From the NCBI RefSeq assembly GCF_020085105.1, contig NC_058055.1, forward strand, positions 8,196,822-8,260,821: 64,000 nt of DNA, given 5' to 3'. Made by a program: the position numbers and the translations under genes. The DNA comes from Siniperca chuatsi. Its lineage: Eukaryota; Chordata; Actinopteri; Centrarchiformes; Sinipercidae. A model generated the notes under the pieces. That model saw only the letters and a list, made by a program, of their open reading frames with translations. It ran no database searches and was not told the DNA's origin. Each line of letters starts with the position of its first letter. Within the stretch, counting starts at the first letter, position 1. Positions 36,830 through 48,825 of this stretch are shown one piece after another.

Positions 36830-37408
36830 GCAGCCTGAAACACAGATGTTGTTTAATGTGTATGGTGTTCAGATTTTGAATAAATACATGAACAAATATC
36901 TACATCTAATTTATAGAACGTATGACTACATAGAATACAATTTGGAAGTGCTGCCAATTTTAACCAATAAGATCTTAGCTTACACAACGACAATGTCCAC
37001 CACTCTGGATTTTACACTCATTTTAATTTGTGAGTAATTCATACACAATATATGAAAAAATTAAGAGAAGCTTTAGTCCCTTGATGGTTATTCAGAAGAC
37101 TGCTTTACTCACTGATTGATTATTTGAAAAGGCCTACAGGAAGGGCCCTGTAATCAAGTAAAGTAAAATCCAGTTACCCAGCAGGTGAACACATTATCTA
37201 TGTGCATTACTGCATCTTCAGCATTCTACTATCTGTGACATTTGCAGTAACTGCTGAGCTTTGTTTTCACACACAGTATTGTTGACAATACCTTCACATA
37301 ATTGCTTAATTGGACACTCAGTGCCTTTGCAGTACTGCACTGCAAAACTTGAATGTAGTAAGTACTACTGTGATACTATAAAGTGCTACATGTTTGGATG
37401 TAAACAGC

Positions 37409-37411
<3 letters not shown>

Positions 37412-37441
<30 letters not shown>
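37412..37441. repeat. (CA)n microsatellite
   Basis: A perfect array of about 15 CA (read as AC) units upstream of the first kdm6b coding exon. Confidence 0.95.
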
Positions 37442-37444
<3 letters not shown>

Positions 37445-39906
37445 GAGTACAGAGACATAAACAAATGTTCTGTGGTTACCAGTCTTGGCCTGTGTTTGTC
37501 AGGGCACTCCACTTCACACCTGAGAGCAAAAAACAGACTGTGGACTAGACACATGGTTGAGAGATACAATCTGTATATGACTAGAGAGAGAGAAACATGT
37601 ATTTCTAAAGTGTTGTTTTGTGCATCTTTGGTAGATTTTATTTCCTCATGCTGTATTTTCTGCTGCACTGTATCTGTTCAGCGGTCATGTCATCCCTCAG
37701 CCAGAGCTGCATTGTGCATTCAGCCTCTCTTTAGTCACTGCTACCCAGCAGCCACCACAACCAGTGGCCATCCAATAACAGAAAAAAACATGGCACTAGG
37801 ATGAAGGCAACCTCATTTTAAGAACAAAGCAAAGAGAGAAAAGCAGAGAAGAAAACAGGGTGTGCTGCTGTGGTGTTTTTCTCACCGTACAGTATAAGCC
37901 CTCATTCTTTATTTCTCTCACAGAACTGATGGTGAATGTGTTTCAAATCAACGGCACCCATCTTCCATTCAATCTCACTGTTCATCATCAGCTGCTAGTT
38001 CAGGAAATCGATGCTTCTTCTTTTCATTTGCTTCAAGTACACCAACTTCCAGAAGCACAGTGAGCTCTGTAGCTGCCTGCTGAGTACTGAACCACTATAC
38101 CAGGTCAGGTGTTTGGCTTTCAAATTGATGACTTACTGTCTGATTATAATTTTTAATCCTTCACCTCCTCTGCCTATTCTGCATATTTTAATTTTGATTG
38201 TTGTTTTCCTATGCTATAAATAGAATTGTTGCATACAGTCGTCTCTTTTACCATGGACAGTAAAGATCTCTTACTGTCTCTATTGCTGCTGCCAAACACT
38301 TCAACACTTAGTATATTGCGCTGAAGTGTGTATACCTTGTAAAGATCAACTTTGCATGCTGAAGAGAGCATTGCTATACTGGTGATAGCTTGCACCTCTA
38401 TATGCATTCATTTCCCACAGCTATGTATAAATAGTACGAACAACTGCTGTGCAACATTTTACCACTTCCTTAGTGGTACATTTTTTTGTACTTTTGTTTC
38501 ATACAGGTTTGTTTGTGGTAAGACTGTTGCATCTGTGCTATAATAACCTTTCTGTGAGTGCTGAATGAGCTAAGTGAGCTGCCTCTTCAAGAGTCCATTT
38601 CCAACCAGTTGCTAGAGCAACTGAAGCCAGACAGTTCTTACTGCTGTGGCTTTAGGCTTTTTAGAGTCAACTGCATTTAGATTTATTTTTAGAGTAGAAA
38701 GAGGACACAAAAGGCCTTTATATACATACAATGTTATACTGCTCAAATACAGTAAAATAAGACTGCATGCCTTTATCCTAACATACAGCACTGTACTATA
38801 TACCATCAGTTGCTACATAGAGCTGCATAATAGACACAGCATGTCTGGTTATATCCACTATAATCCTCACATCACCTCCTGTTCCACTAAAATCTGCTCT
38901 TTGAGAGACCAGCTTTCTGAGCTTCTACGAATCTCTGTTAATGCTGAAATAACCTCTTCATCAATTGCTTTAAAGCTTTCTTTGCTTGGGATCTTGGGTT
39001 GTATGACTTCATTGTCAGACTTGCCTGTTTGACTTGTGTCCGAGAATGGCAACTTATTTTAGTGTCACATCACTGGAAATCCTGAATTGTGATAGAAATT
39101 CACTGTGTGCTTAATTCATGCCAACAACTTGTAAACTGTGTTTCTCAGTTTGTGCGGTGTCATTCACAGTGTTGCAATTTCCCTGTTTCTTTGACAAGAC
39201 ACCTTACCATGCTTTTAACCCTGAGCTTGCTAGTATTTGAGCAATATTACACAGACAGCATCTGTTGTAGACCCTCCTTGTTGCACACTGGTACACACTT
39301 TTGTTACAATGTTGTAGTGGGAGCTGTCAGTCAACAGCTGCATAAAATTGACTCTTCACAACAATGGCTCGGTGCTTCCAATATTAAACCCATCTGTGCA
39401 GGGTTATTTCCAGACATCTGCAAATTTTTTCCACAGCCAAATGATGTCATGTGCAAAATGAGTTAAGTTGCTGTTAGGTAAACTCTCAAAAGAATGTGCA
39501 ATGCAAACAGTACAGTATAGCAGTGTATTGTGTTAAATGTCAGCTGTATAAAATTAGGGCATTACTTCTAAGACATTACAATTCTGTTCCTGACTTGTAA
39601 AGTGAACTATTTGTGCACAAATTATGCTTTACAAATAAAATCTTTAATTCGTTATGCTGGTGCTTGATTAGTTGACACCTACTGGTAGGTTAAACCTGCT
39701 GTCTGCACCCCTCAGTCTGCTTCCTCCCTCCCTCTGGTCACCAAGGAAACCCTGGTCCTCTTTCTGTCACCACAGAGGGATAGCCATGCATCCATTCATG
39801 TCTCCTCTGAAACCCCCTTTTGGCTGTCTAACCAATTTCACCACACTAATCCTGATTGCTAAGTGTAAATTGGAGACATTTATTTGAAACCTAACAACTT
39901 GTGTCT

Positions 39907-39925
39907 GTGTGTGTGTGTGTGTGTG
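39907..39925. repeat. (TG)n microsatellite
   Basis: A short TG array of about nine units, just downstream (on the minus strand) of the candidate kdm6b 5' UTR donor site. Confidence 0.85.
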
Positions 39926-39958
39926 CATGTGCATTTGCATCCCTATAACCAGTCTTAC

Positions 39959-40042
39959 CTTGCAATGAGTACTGAGAGAAAAGGGGGAGACAGACTCTGG
40001 TCTAAATTCGATGATTCTGTCAGTCAGGAATAGCAAGACAGC
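39959..40042 (-). other. kdm6b: Candidate kdm6b noncoding first exon
   Basis: The minus strand has a consensus donor (GCAAG then GTAAGA) at 39959. The coding exon at 36829 opens with an acceptor five bases before the ATG, so a noncoding exon must lie upstream. The 5' limit is set by the TATA-like box roughly 25-30 bases away. An intron of about 3.1 kb would join them. This is an inference from signals; other upstream exons are possible. Confidence 0.4.
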
Positions 40043-40065
40043 AGGCCTGTGCAGTCCAGGATCCC

Positions 40066-40073
40066 TTTAAATA
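40066..40073 (-). promoter_or_regulatory. TATA-like box (TATTTAAA) upstream of kdm6b
   Basis: The minus strand reads gtctatttaaagggatcc here. The element sits about 25-30 bases before the proposed first kdm6b exon and is the best core-promoter candidate in the 10 kb upstream of its coding region. Confidence 0.4.
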
Positions 40074-41967
40074 GACATGCTCAGCCTCCACTAGCTGGCA
40101 CACACACACAGAGACACACAGAGTGGAGAGAGTGAGGAAATACCATAGTCAGTTGGTGCACAGATGTACAAGACAGGAAGGTTTTATTGTTTCAAATCAA
40201 GGGCAGTATCTCTCCTCCATCCCTTGTCTCATATTTCCTGCAACATATGCTTTCACACACATTTGCACTGTTGCAATCCTGGACCTCTCCAGACAAAGAA
40301 AGAGAATGAAATGAGATGTAGGAAAGAAGAAGAATGGGTCAGTAACCTCTGACAGGCTGGTAAGCATTCTTTTCTCCTGTCTTTCCTCTTTGTGGCCCTG
40401 CCCCATTGCCTTTGCTATCTTCGCTACTTGTTTCAACAAGGCTCCTTTTCTTTCTTGATACCCAATATCCCAGCCTCTTCCTTTCCCTTTCAGGCTATGT
40501 GTATGGCTCTGCCTATGCCTCACCCTCCCTTTTCTCTGCACGCTGTGTCCTTGTATCCCTGGCAACCGATGATATCATTTAGTCCAGAGCTGGGAGCAAG
40601 GCCTCAAGCAAGGAGGGGAGTGTTAGCGTGCGTGTGTGTGTGTGATTTTGACATGGAGAGGGGGGGGGAGAGAAGGTCCATAGGATTTAATGTATACTTC
40701 CACATTTCTATCTTTTCTCTTTAACTCTACTCACATGCAACCTTTATACAGCTGAATAAAAAATATTCATTGTGTAGAGAAGAGCTGCCGCAGTTGTGCA
40801 AACACACTCCAATTTGTGTCCTCATTTGGACAAATCAACAGTCTGTCACATGCTTCAATATGTCACACTATCTGGAACTGCTTGCTAGCTGCAGTGAACC
40901 ACTGCAGATCTCTTGCTGAGGCTTTATGTGTGCATGTGTGTGTAACCAGCAAGGATACTGATCCTATACCATAAAAGGAAGGATGTGCTGCACCGGAACA
41001 GGCCTGTCTCTGGTGGCTCTTAAGCTAGCTAACACAAGGAGCAGAGACATGAAGAGAACAGATGGAGGGGAAGCAAGAAGCGACAATGTACAGATGGACA
41101 GAACCTGGACACATGTATGATTTTATTGGATTCAGGCCTGAAATAGCATCGCGATCACAGAGAATGAGCGTACAGTATGAGCCGAATATCAATCACATTT
41201 CTAAAAATAACATCCCTGCAGCCCCACTTCCCTCTGCTATATCCCCTTCTGCCTTTCTAGCAGCTTCTCCCAGTGTATGCTCCATAAAGCACAGCCCTCT
41301 GAGGGGTACTGGAATGTACCAAGGCAAGGTCAAGAACAAGAAAGAGGGGTGTCTTTTGCAAACAATGCAAAATGTACAGTTTTTCATGAACAAAGACAAT
41401 GAAGCAGGTTAACAGGTTCGAAGAAGGCACTGGAAGCACGTGTGTGTGTGTGCGCACGCGTCAGACAGCTGGCTTGTGTGCGGAATGGTAACCTAGAATT
41501 GCACGTCCAGGTGGTTTACCTAAGCTGGCAATCATATTAACTGAAAGCATGCATTGGCTGCATGTTGTATGTGACAGTAACCCTAGATAACCTTTGTTCA
41601 TTCTATTTTAAACAACTGAAAAATGAGTGTCTGAGTAAATTATTTTATAAAAACACAACAAAGACAAAAGGTCTCTGTGCAAGATGTGTTTAACAGACTG
41701 AGCTGAACTTTCAGTGGAGCCAAGTACTGTGAAGTGAAGATTAATTATCACACTTGGCCACACTATAGCTTCTTTCTACAGTACACCTCCCACAAACACA
41801 CACACACAGACACACAGGCTGATATTCAACAGTTACACGTTCCACAGAGCACAAATGTAACCACAACACAAGTGTAACCGCATCAGTTCCCCTTCACTGC
41901 ATTCATCATTTCACATTTCTGCTCTTGCCCTGTGTGTCTCCATGTGAGTATTGCATGTGTGCATGTT

Positions 41968-41989
41968 TGTGTGTGTGTGTGTGTGTGTG
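41968..41989. repeat. (TG)n microsatellite
   Basis: A TG array of about eleven units in the intergenic region upstream of kdm6b. Confidence 0.9.
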
Positions 41990-42571
41990 AGCTTCATGCA
42001 TGAATGTGCAGCACAGTCTGCAGACACACACTGCAGTATGTTCAGCCAAGACAGATCGTTCAGAACAATGACACACAGAAAATACACAAAAATCAACAAA
42101 TGGAGACAAACAGAAAAGAAGCAGAAATGCAAGCTCACACTTCTTCCACACTGCACAATGCATGCAGTACAATTACATTCAGCCATAAGCAAATAGCACA
42201 TCAAGCTGCACCTCTGTAGTCCTCTTTTACCTCTTTTATTGGCTTTGTTCTGTTTGGTCCACACGCCCCACTGCTCCCCTTTTCCTCTCTTTCACTCCTC
42301 GCCACCTTGTCTCACCCGATCCTCTCTCCTCTGTCTCCTTTCTTCCCCTCTCCTCCTCCTCTTCCTGTTTCCACTCCACTCTCTGATGCCGGGGCTCTCA
42401 TAGCAGACCGATCCATGTACAGAGACCGGCAAGGCGGGCCAACAAGCTGCCAATCACAAGACATGAGCCAATGAGAAGGGAGAATCTTTTATCTATGACA
42501 TTTTGCAGTGAGCCGGCAGGAGGAGGGGAAACACAGCAGACAGAGGCATGGAGGGGGTCTTTATTTCCTTC

Positions 42572-42572
<1 letters not shown>

Positions 42573-42608
<36 letters not shown>

Positions 42609-42618
42609 TGTGTGTGTA
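42573..42618. repeat. (TG)n microsatellite, interrupted
   Basis: About 23 TG units with one ttg interruption near the right end, intergenic upstream of kdm6b. Confidence 0.93.
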
Positions 42619-43292
42619 TATCAATGTACACACAGAGTAAGTGAGAGCTGTAAAAGAATCTTCTCCTACTGATACATGTTACCCCCCCAATATCTCTGCA
42701 AGTGTGTGACACTCATTTTACGTTGAATGCAAGATTATTTGGCTTTACACACACATATCTGTGCAAAAATATACATGCACATTATCATGCTGCCAACATT
42801 ATTCTGTTCACTGTTACAGCAGTGTGACATTTCCTGTCTCCTCGCTACCACTTATTTTCAAATCCTCAGAAAACAGGAAATTTAAAGATTTAATTAAAGA
42901 AGAAAGATGTCATAGAATCCCAATACACACCACTGTGTTGGTGTGGGGAAGTGCACAGGTTTCTCCCATGTTTGTGGCTCTTAGTGGAGCTGAATACCCA
43001 GGTATCTTTTGGATGAATTGGGAAGTGAGGCAGAGGGAAATGGTGACGGGGGGGCTGCTGGCTGAGCTCAAATGTCAAGTGACAGGATAACCGGGGGAGG
43101 TGGGGCTACAGCTCAGGGTTCATGAGGGAGGGTCTAGTCTTTGTGGCTCACAAATGCAAAACCACCACTCACTCCTCTGCTCATTTCACTCATCATCAGC
43201 GCCCAGTGGAATACATGCAGCGCTGTCGGTCCTGAGTGCACAGTGAGAGGAGCCAGACTGTGAGAGTGAAATGGTGGAAGCAGATTGCTGAG

Positions 43293-43319
<27 letters not shown>
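43293..43319. repeat. Poly(T) tract
   Basis: A run of 27 T, which could be the poly(A) tail of a minus-strand retroposed sequence; no source body is identified. Confidence 0.85.
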
Positions 43320-43323
<4 letters not shown>

Positions 43324-45318
43324 CTGAAGTGCCTTAGCAACAGCTCCAGATCAGCCCACATTCTATTGGTTGATGCCCAACCCCATGTGGGTATTTGGAC
43401 CAATCAGCAGGTTCTGGTGCAGAAGTAAGAAGGGACAGCTTCATAGGCCAGAATATCTGCTAAATTGAGCCCCCTGGTGGCTCAGTGAAGGCCTAGAAAC
43501 TGTATCCTGCATAGGGAGCATCTGTTCTGTCTCGACAGTTCCTATCAAAAAACAAAAAGCTGTCATGCTTGGGTTCTCATGATACAGTAATGATACAGCA
43601 AATGCTTTACAATGTCGGTAATATATAAATATCATACTAATGTGGATTTAAGTTATATTATTAAACACTAGTTTAAAGTCACAACAGTGACAGTAATTAA
43701 CAAACGTGTTAACCCATTTTTTTTAACTAATAACTAATATTCTGACAAAATCCTATGGTAAACTAAATGACACAAGAAAAGAACAAAGACGAAAGGAAAA
43801 AGTTAAGAAAGGAAAGGGAAACAGACCAGCCCAAAAATTGGAAGATACGATTTAGTCGATTTTATATTCAAATCCATGAAATTATTCATGTTGAGTACGA
43901 GAAACATAGATCTGTATTATAATTTTCAAAACTGAAATACATTAATTTACATATCAGAACATTTTTGTATATTATATATGTATGTAATATTGTATAATCC
44001 CCAGTGTACAGCCTAACGACTGTCTGTCAATGTAGAGTATCTATCTCATCAAGCATTCAAATCTTAAACAAATTGGATTTAATGCTTAACTCACATCAGT
44101 GGTTTTTTTTATTTTACAATGACAATTATACTGTTTGTTACACTTTTCAGTCTTACAAACGCAGCTGTGTCGTTGGATTAAATTTTTTTTTTTTTAAATG
44201 TTTTTATGCATTTATCATCACGGAACAGGGAATGGGAACAAGCAACAAACAAGCCTACACTGCCCCCAAGTGGGCAATATATATTATTGCATGACGACGT
44301 CCTGGGTTTTATGAACGTGCAGAACATGAAGTAGACCTGCCAGAAACATTCAAATGTTTTGTTAAGTGCAGTGTTAAGTAGAGTGGGTGCTAAAAATACA
44401 GCAGAATGGGTAAAATATTTTTAAAGTATGCATTACATTAAATTGTCATACTACATTTATTATATATTTTAAAATCACTGCATACTATGTGGCTCCCAGT
44501 ACCAGAATCAATCATTACTTTCTTAAATTTGTCATACTTATGACACTTATGTCTAATGTCCTTATTCCAGGTCAGCCAGACGCATCTTTCAACTGACATG
44601 TCTTTAAATTTTACTCTGACTGACCACATTTCCAAGCCAGTCTAAGGAACACGGATTTTAATTTATTAGAATTATGTCTGTAAGGGACTTGAGAATCACA
44701 GAGATTTAGTTGAAGTCTTTAATCCGCCCCAAGAAACAAGCAAATAAACAGACCAGACGATGAGATGATTCTTGTCACATATCTGAGAATCATAAAAGCC
44801 ACCCCAAAGTGCTGCCCCCATGACTCACATTGAGAATGACTGTTTAGTAAACTGAAATCTGTTGCATGGACAGTCATGGCCAGCAGTTACATTTTCTATT
44901 GAAGAACTGATAAGATTTAACTCAACGACAGTAAAGTGCTTTCCCTCTTCTCCTGAGGATGAAGCAGCAGAAAGCAGCTGAGCTGGGTCTGAATTTATAA
45001 TTCTAATTGGTAAAAATGCTGACAGCTGAAAAATGTCTGTTCACATAACTGCATCATCAGCCCCAGCTACATAAGTTATGATTGTCATAACTCAAGATTA
45101 GATCAGAGAGGCAAGCTGGTCCCTCGATGAATAACAACAGTCAGTCGCTCAAATTGACTTATTAGGGCAGTGAAGGATTGTTGCTTCAGCTAATCTGACA
45201 AACAGTTTCCATTTGCATAAAACAGACTTGAGAAGAGGGCAGCATAGGACAGCACCAGAAACTCCAGCCATTGATATGAAGCGCATTTTATTTCCTTTAC
45301 ATTCCAGACATTTAGATC

Positions 45319-45696
45319 AGTGGTTTCCAATCTTTTTTGTCAGACGTACCCTCACATTACTCCATTACTTTCAGCTATTTCAACCATTTCTCCATTGCTT
45401 TTAGATATCTATTTCAACTGTTCAGTTTTAGCTATTACCACCATTTATCCATTACTTTGGCTATTTCAGCCATTCATCCACCACTTTTAGCTAAGTGTTT
45501 CAACTTCTCTGCTTGCATGCTAACTAGTTTTCATGCACTTCAGGGTGTACAGGTACAGCTGAAACATTTTTTAATCAAATAATAATTTATGTTGTTTACT
45601 CACTATTACTTGAGCTAATCCACAATCTTTCCACATACCCCCTAGCAAGTGCAGAAGAATCACCTAGGGTACGGGTAACCCTGGTTGGGAATCACT
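45319..45696. mobile_element. Non-autonomous element with terminal inverted repeats
   Basis: The left end reads agtggtttccaat and the right end reads ttgggaatcact, which is its inverted complement with two mismatches. This is the layout of a common teleost hAT-like non-autonomous family (gtggttcccaacc ends; from memory). Inside, at about 45355-45490, a roughly 30-60 base unit built on ccattacttt and agctatttcaaccat is repeated several times in diverged form. Confidence 0.6.
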
Positions 45697-47268
45697 CATT
45701 AAGATGCTAATCTTCTTCAGGGCATGTGTAATGAGATCAAGGACACTGACAGGACATGTGGTTGATGAGTGGATCAATCCGCGACCCTTCTGTTATAGGA
45801 TGGTGAATGCAACCACCAAGCCACATGACACTTGCAAAATCAAGAAAACATACACGTGTCCCTTGCAGTACTGGGGAGAGAATATCTATCAAAAAGTGGC
45901 AGTAAATGTGTTAGAATAAAAACAAAGACTTTACATAATGTGTCCAAGCTGTTTTGAAGGACTAAGGATAAAAAAACTCTGGAAACAGGAAGAGAGTTTC
46001 AGATGGAGTAATTGCTCTGTACACACTGAGCTGCCAAAATGGGTGCTTGACCTATTGAACCATTTGCTATGAAATACTCATTCTACTTCATAGCACATTA
46101 AGTTGCTTCACTTTCTATGGAGTACTGGGTTACTTTCTTATTTTGCTTCTTCATGTTCATCATTATCTTCACAATTGGTGTATATACTATTCTTGCTCTT
46201 GATTGGCTTGTTAAATAAAACACTAACACCTTCATTTCAGTTGGATCTCTTTTCCCTCCTGCTCTAAATAAACCTCACCAGTACAAAAGCATATAAAACA
46301 TGAATTATCTCTGATCACTGGTAACTGTCTACTTATTCTGTTATATTTCAAGTTTAACTATTGTCTTTTATTATGTAATAGCAGTCTTGAGCGGGCATTT
46401 ATGCACAGACCTTGACTTGAAACTGTCCAGTGCATGTACACTCTTTGTCGCTGTGTCGTAGTTAAACCTTTATGATTAATCTCTCTTTTGCCCAGTGGCT
46501 TATCCACCATTCACACAGAGTAGCATAGTACCTCTGAACCACACTGGTCACTGTAGGCCTTTTGTTCATCACTGAGACAGATTGGACAGTTTTGCATTTT
46601 ACCATTACATTGATAGCACGTCTCTGAATATCCCATTTCAGTGTCTTGTGAGTCATCACCGCACTCAGCAGAATTCAGGTTTCTATGAGAGTGAATTTCA
46701 CTTATAGCTAAAAAAAGATGTCTTCCTCTGAAGCAGGAAACTAATATGCTCATGTCACTGGAAGAAAAAGGATCTTGCAAGGTCAAAATGTTTTTGCAAG
46801 GGCAAGATATTCTGAAAGGTAGTTTTGGGGTTTTACATTGTGTGCCAAATGGAAGCTTCACAAGTGTAGCGATTGCTGTTCAGAATAAGAGTGTCGGTTA
46901 TGAATATGTAGAATAATGACATGATTAAAAATGTTATACCATAACACATACAGCACTGCACCCCTGCAGGCGTCAATGATCCAGTATCTAACCTCATTAA
47001 GAACTCACAGGGACAAACCTGACAATATAATTAATAATATTCAAGAGAACAAACACATCTTTTTTATTCAATATTATTTTAAAATTGCACATTTGAGCAA
47101 TGCAATGACCTGCACATCCACGCCCACGTGTCAGGCGGCCTTGTCTTTTGGTCACACTCTACTTGCTTTGCATATCAGCTTTGTGACATTTAAATTATAA
47201 CTGCAAACATTTTCTGTCATTGTTTTGCAGAAGCTACAGTAGGACACACCGAGGAGACGCTTGTGACC

Positions 47269-48416
47269 ATGACTCCGTTAGCACCTTTAGTTTTTGCTCT
47301 TTTGATAATCTGTTTTTTGCCTCTAATGTCAGCAACGGTTGTTCAAGATTTTAATCACATAGAGAGATGCAAGGACTCCCTGTACATGGGGACACCGCCG
47401 CGGGGGATCACCAACACCAAACTGAAGAAGATCTGCCAACGTTACGCAGACAAACCTCGTTATGTGACCCTGTATGACCCCCAAAAGCGGATTCCAGTTT
47501 ACTCAGCTTATACCTTCAAGAAAACAGAGGGAGACAGACGTGTGGACTACCCTTGGATGTATGAGCCACAGGTCAGAGACTTGTCTTTCAGTAATAGGTT
47601 AAGTTTGTTTTTCAAAAATGACAAAAACTTCATTCACAAAGAGTTTTTCATTCATTCATTTTCATTTTTAACCACTGTTTAAAAGCATCTTAAATAGGCA
47701 ATAGAAGCAAGGGGAAACAATGAGGCCTCATAGGCAATACTGGCTTTGTATTATTTCCCAGCATATCCAAAAACGACTGTAAGTGCTCTGTGTCTGTGTC
47801 TCCCCAGCTGGCAGAAGTGGATGGAAATGGAAACATGCTGCCCTTCCCCACCGGTTACCTACACATGAAGTTTGAGGACAGCCAGGCAGTCCTGGATGAC
47901 TACTCTGATGTGGTCCTGTATGAGAGAGGTCACCTGAACCCAGACCAGCACCAGTCCACCCCACACGACCGCGCTGCCACTTACACTCTGACCAATGTGG
48001 TCCCAGAGATACGGGAGTTCAACATCGGGCCTTGGCGCGAGTATGAGGAGCGGATCCGGGTCCGCCTCAACAACTTCTGTCGTGGCACGGCATACATCGT
48101 CACCGGAGTGACCACCAGAGGCAACATGATCCGTCGAAACAACCAGGACCGCGTGGCCATCCCTGAAGATGTGTGGTCCGCTTACTGCTGCACCGACTAC
48201 GACCGCAACGCACCCCACGATGTTCGCATCCGCTTCCCGTCCTACGGAGCCTTCGCCAAAAACTCCAAAGAGGGCAACAGCGTTCACGAGCTGCCGGTCC
48301 AGGAACTTGAGATCTTTCTGAAAAATAATATGGATGTTGACCAGAACCTTCAGATCTTTTATGACAACTGCATCTCTCCCTCACCCCTTCCTCTTTACCT
48401 CCAACATACTATCTGA
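47269..48416 (+). CDS. Endonuclease domain-containing 1-like protein (DNA/RNA non-specific endonuclease fold), 2 coding exons
   Basis: A secreted or lumenal protein of the DNA/RNA non-specific endonuclease superfamily, closest to fish endonuclease domain-containing 1 (ENDOD1)-like proteins; the role of these in fish is poorly known. Exons 47269-47571 and 47808-48416 join in phase 0 to 303 residues. Residues 1-22 form a signal peptide. The active-site motif is ERGHLNP (Glu140-Arg141-Gly142-His143), where the family normally has DRGH; the catalytic His and Arg remain, and the metal-ligand Asn is probably Asn164 in TLTNVVPE. The C-terminus ends with the family's typical LQIFYDNCI block. The ATG follows the context gtgacc, and an acceptor (ttttgcag) at 47230 shows a noncoding exon upstream. 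It lies head to head with kdm6b, about 7 kb from its proposed promoter, and tail to tail with nlgn2. Confidence 0.9.
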
Positions 48417-48819
48417 AAGCTCTTCCAGTTATCCCTTCTGTGTGCACGTGGGTTTCTACATTCTTTCAGGTTAACATGTATAATGGTAGACATTTGTGTT
48501 TTTTTGGCTCAAGGGTAATGAAAAAAAAAGTAACATTGTGGTAATTCTCTTTAATGTTCATTTAAAATGTCCCTTGCAGCTCAGTTATTGTTTGGAAAAA
48601 ACAGGATTTATTTAAACAGGATTTTTAAAAACAGGATCTTAAAAAAGTTTAAAAAAGGAACTAAATTGTTCTTTCTTTAATTAGATTTTTTGATGAATGT
48701 TTTCGTTCATTATCTCTCCTCTTACAAAATATAATATAATAATAATAACATGAGAGCTACTTTGTGGTGAGAGGGATTATAATACTGATGTATGGGGCGT
48801 TATGCAAATTGGTTAATCT

Positions 48820-48825
48820 AATAAA
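48820..48825 (+). terminator. Polyadenylation signal AATAAA of the ENDOD1-like gene
   Basis: A canonical AATAAA 404 bases after the stop codon, followed by a T-rich, TG-containing sequence. A second AATAAA at 49261-49266 is an alternative. Confidence 0.55.

Larger units (their letters stand above)
36830..47268. other. Interval between kdm6b and the ENDOD1-like gene
   Basis: About 10.4 kb between divergent genes. It holds a candidate kdm6b 5' UTR exon with a TATA-like promoter at 39.96-40.07 kb, a pyrimidine-rich block at about 42.24-42.40 kb, several TG/CA arrays, a poly(T) tract and one inverted-repeat-bounded element at 45.3-45.7 kb. None of the short open frames is supported by splice structure or similarity. 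Confidence 0.55.

Noticed and set aside
41405-41425. Possible tRNA B-box (aggttcgaag)
   Set aside because: No A-box or cloverleaf could be built around it.
47859-48384. Minus-strand frames opposite the ENDOD1-like second exon
   Set aside because: Shadow frames of a GC-rich coding exon.
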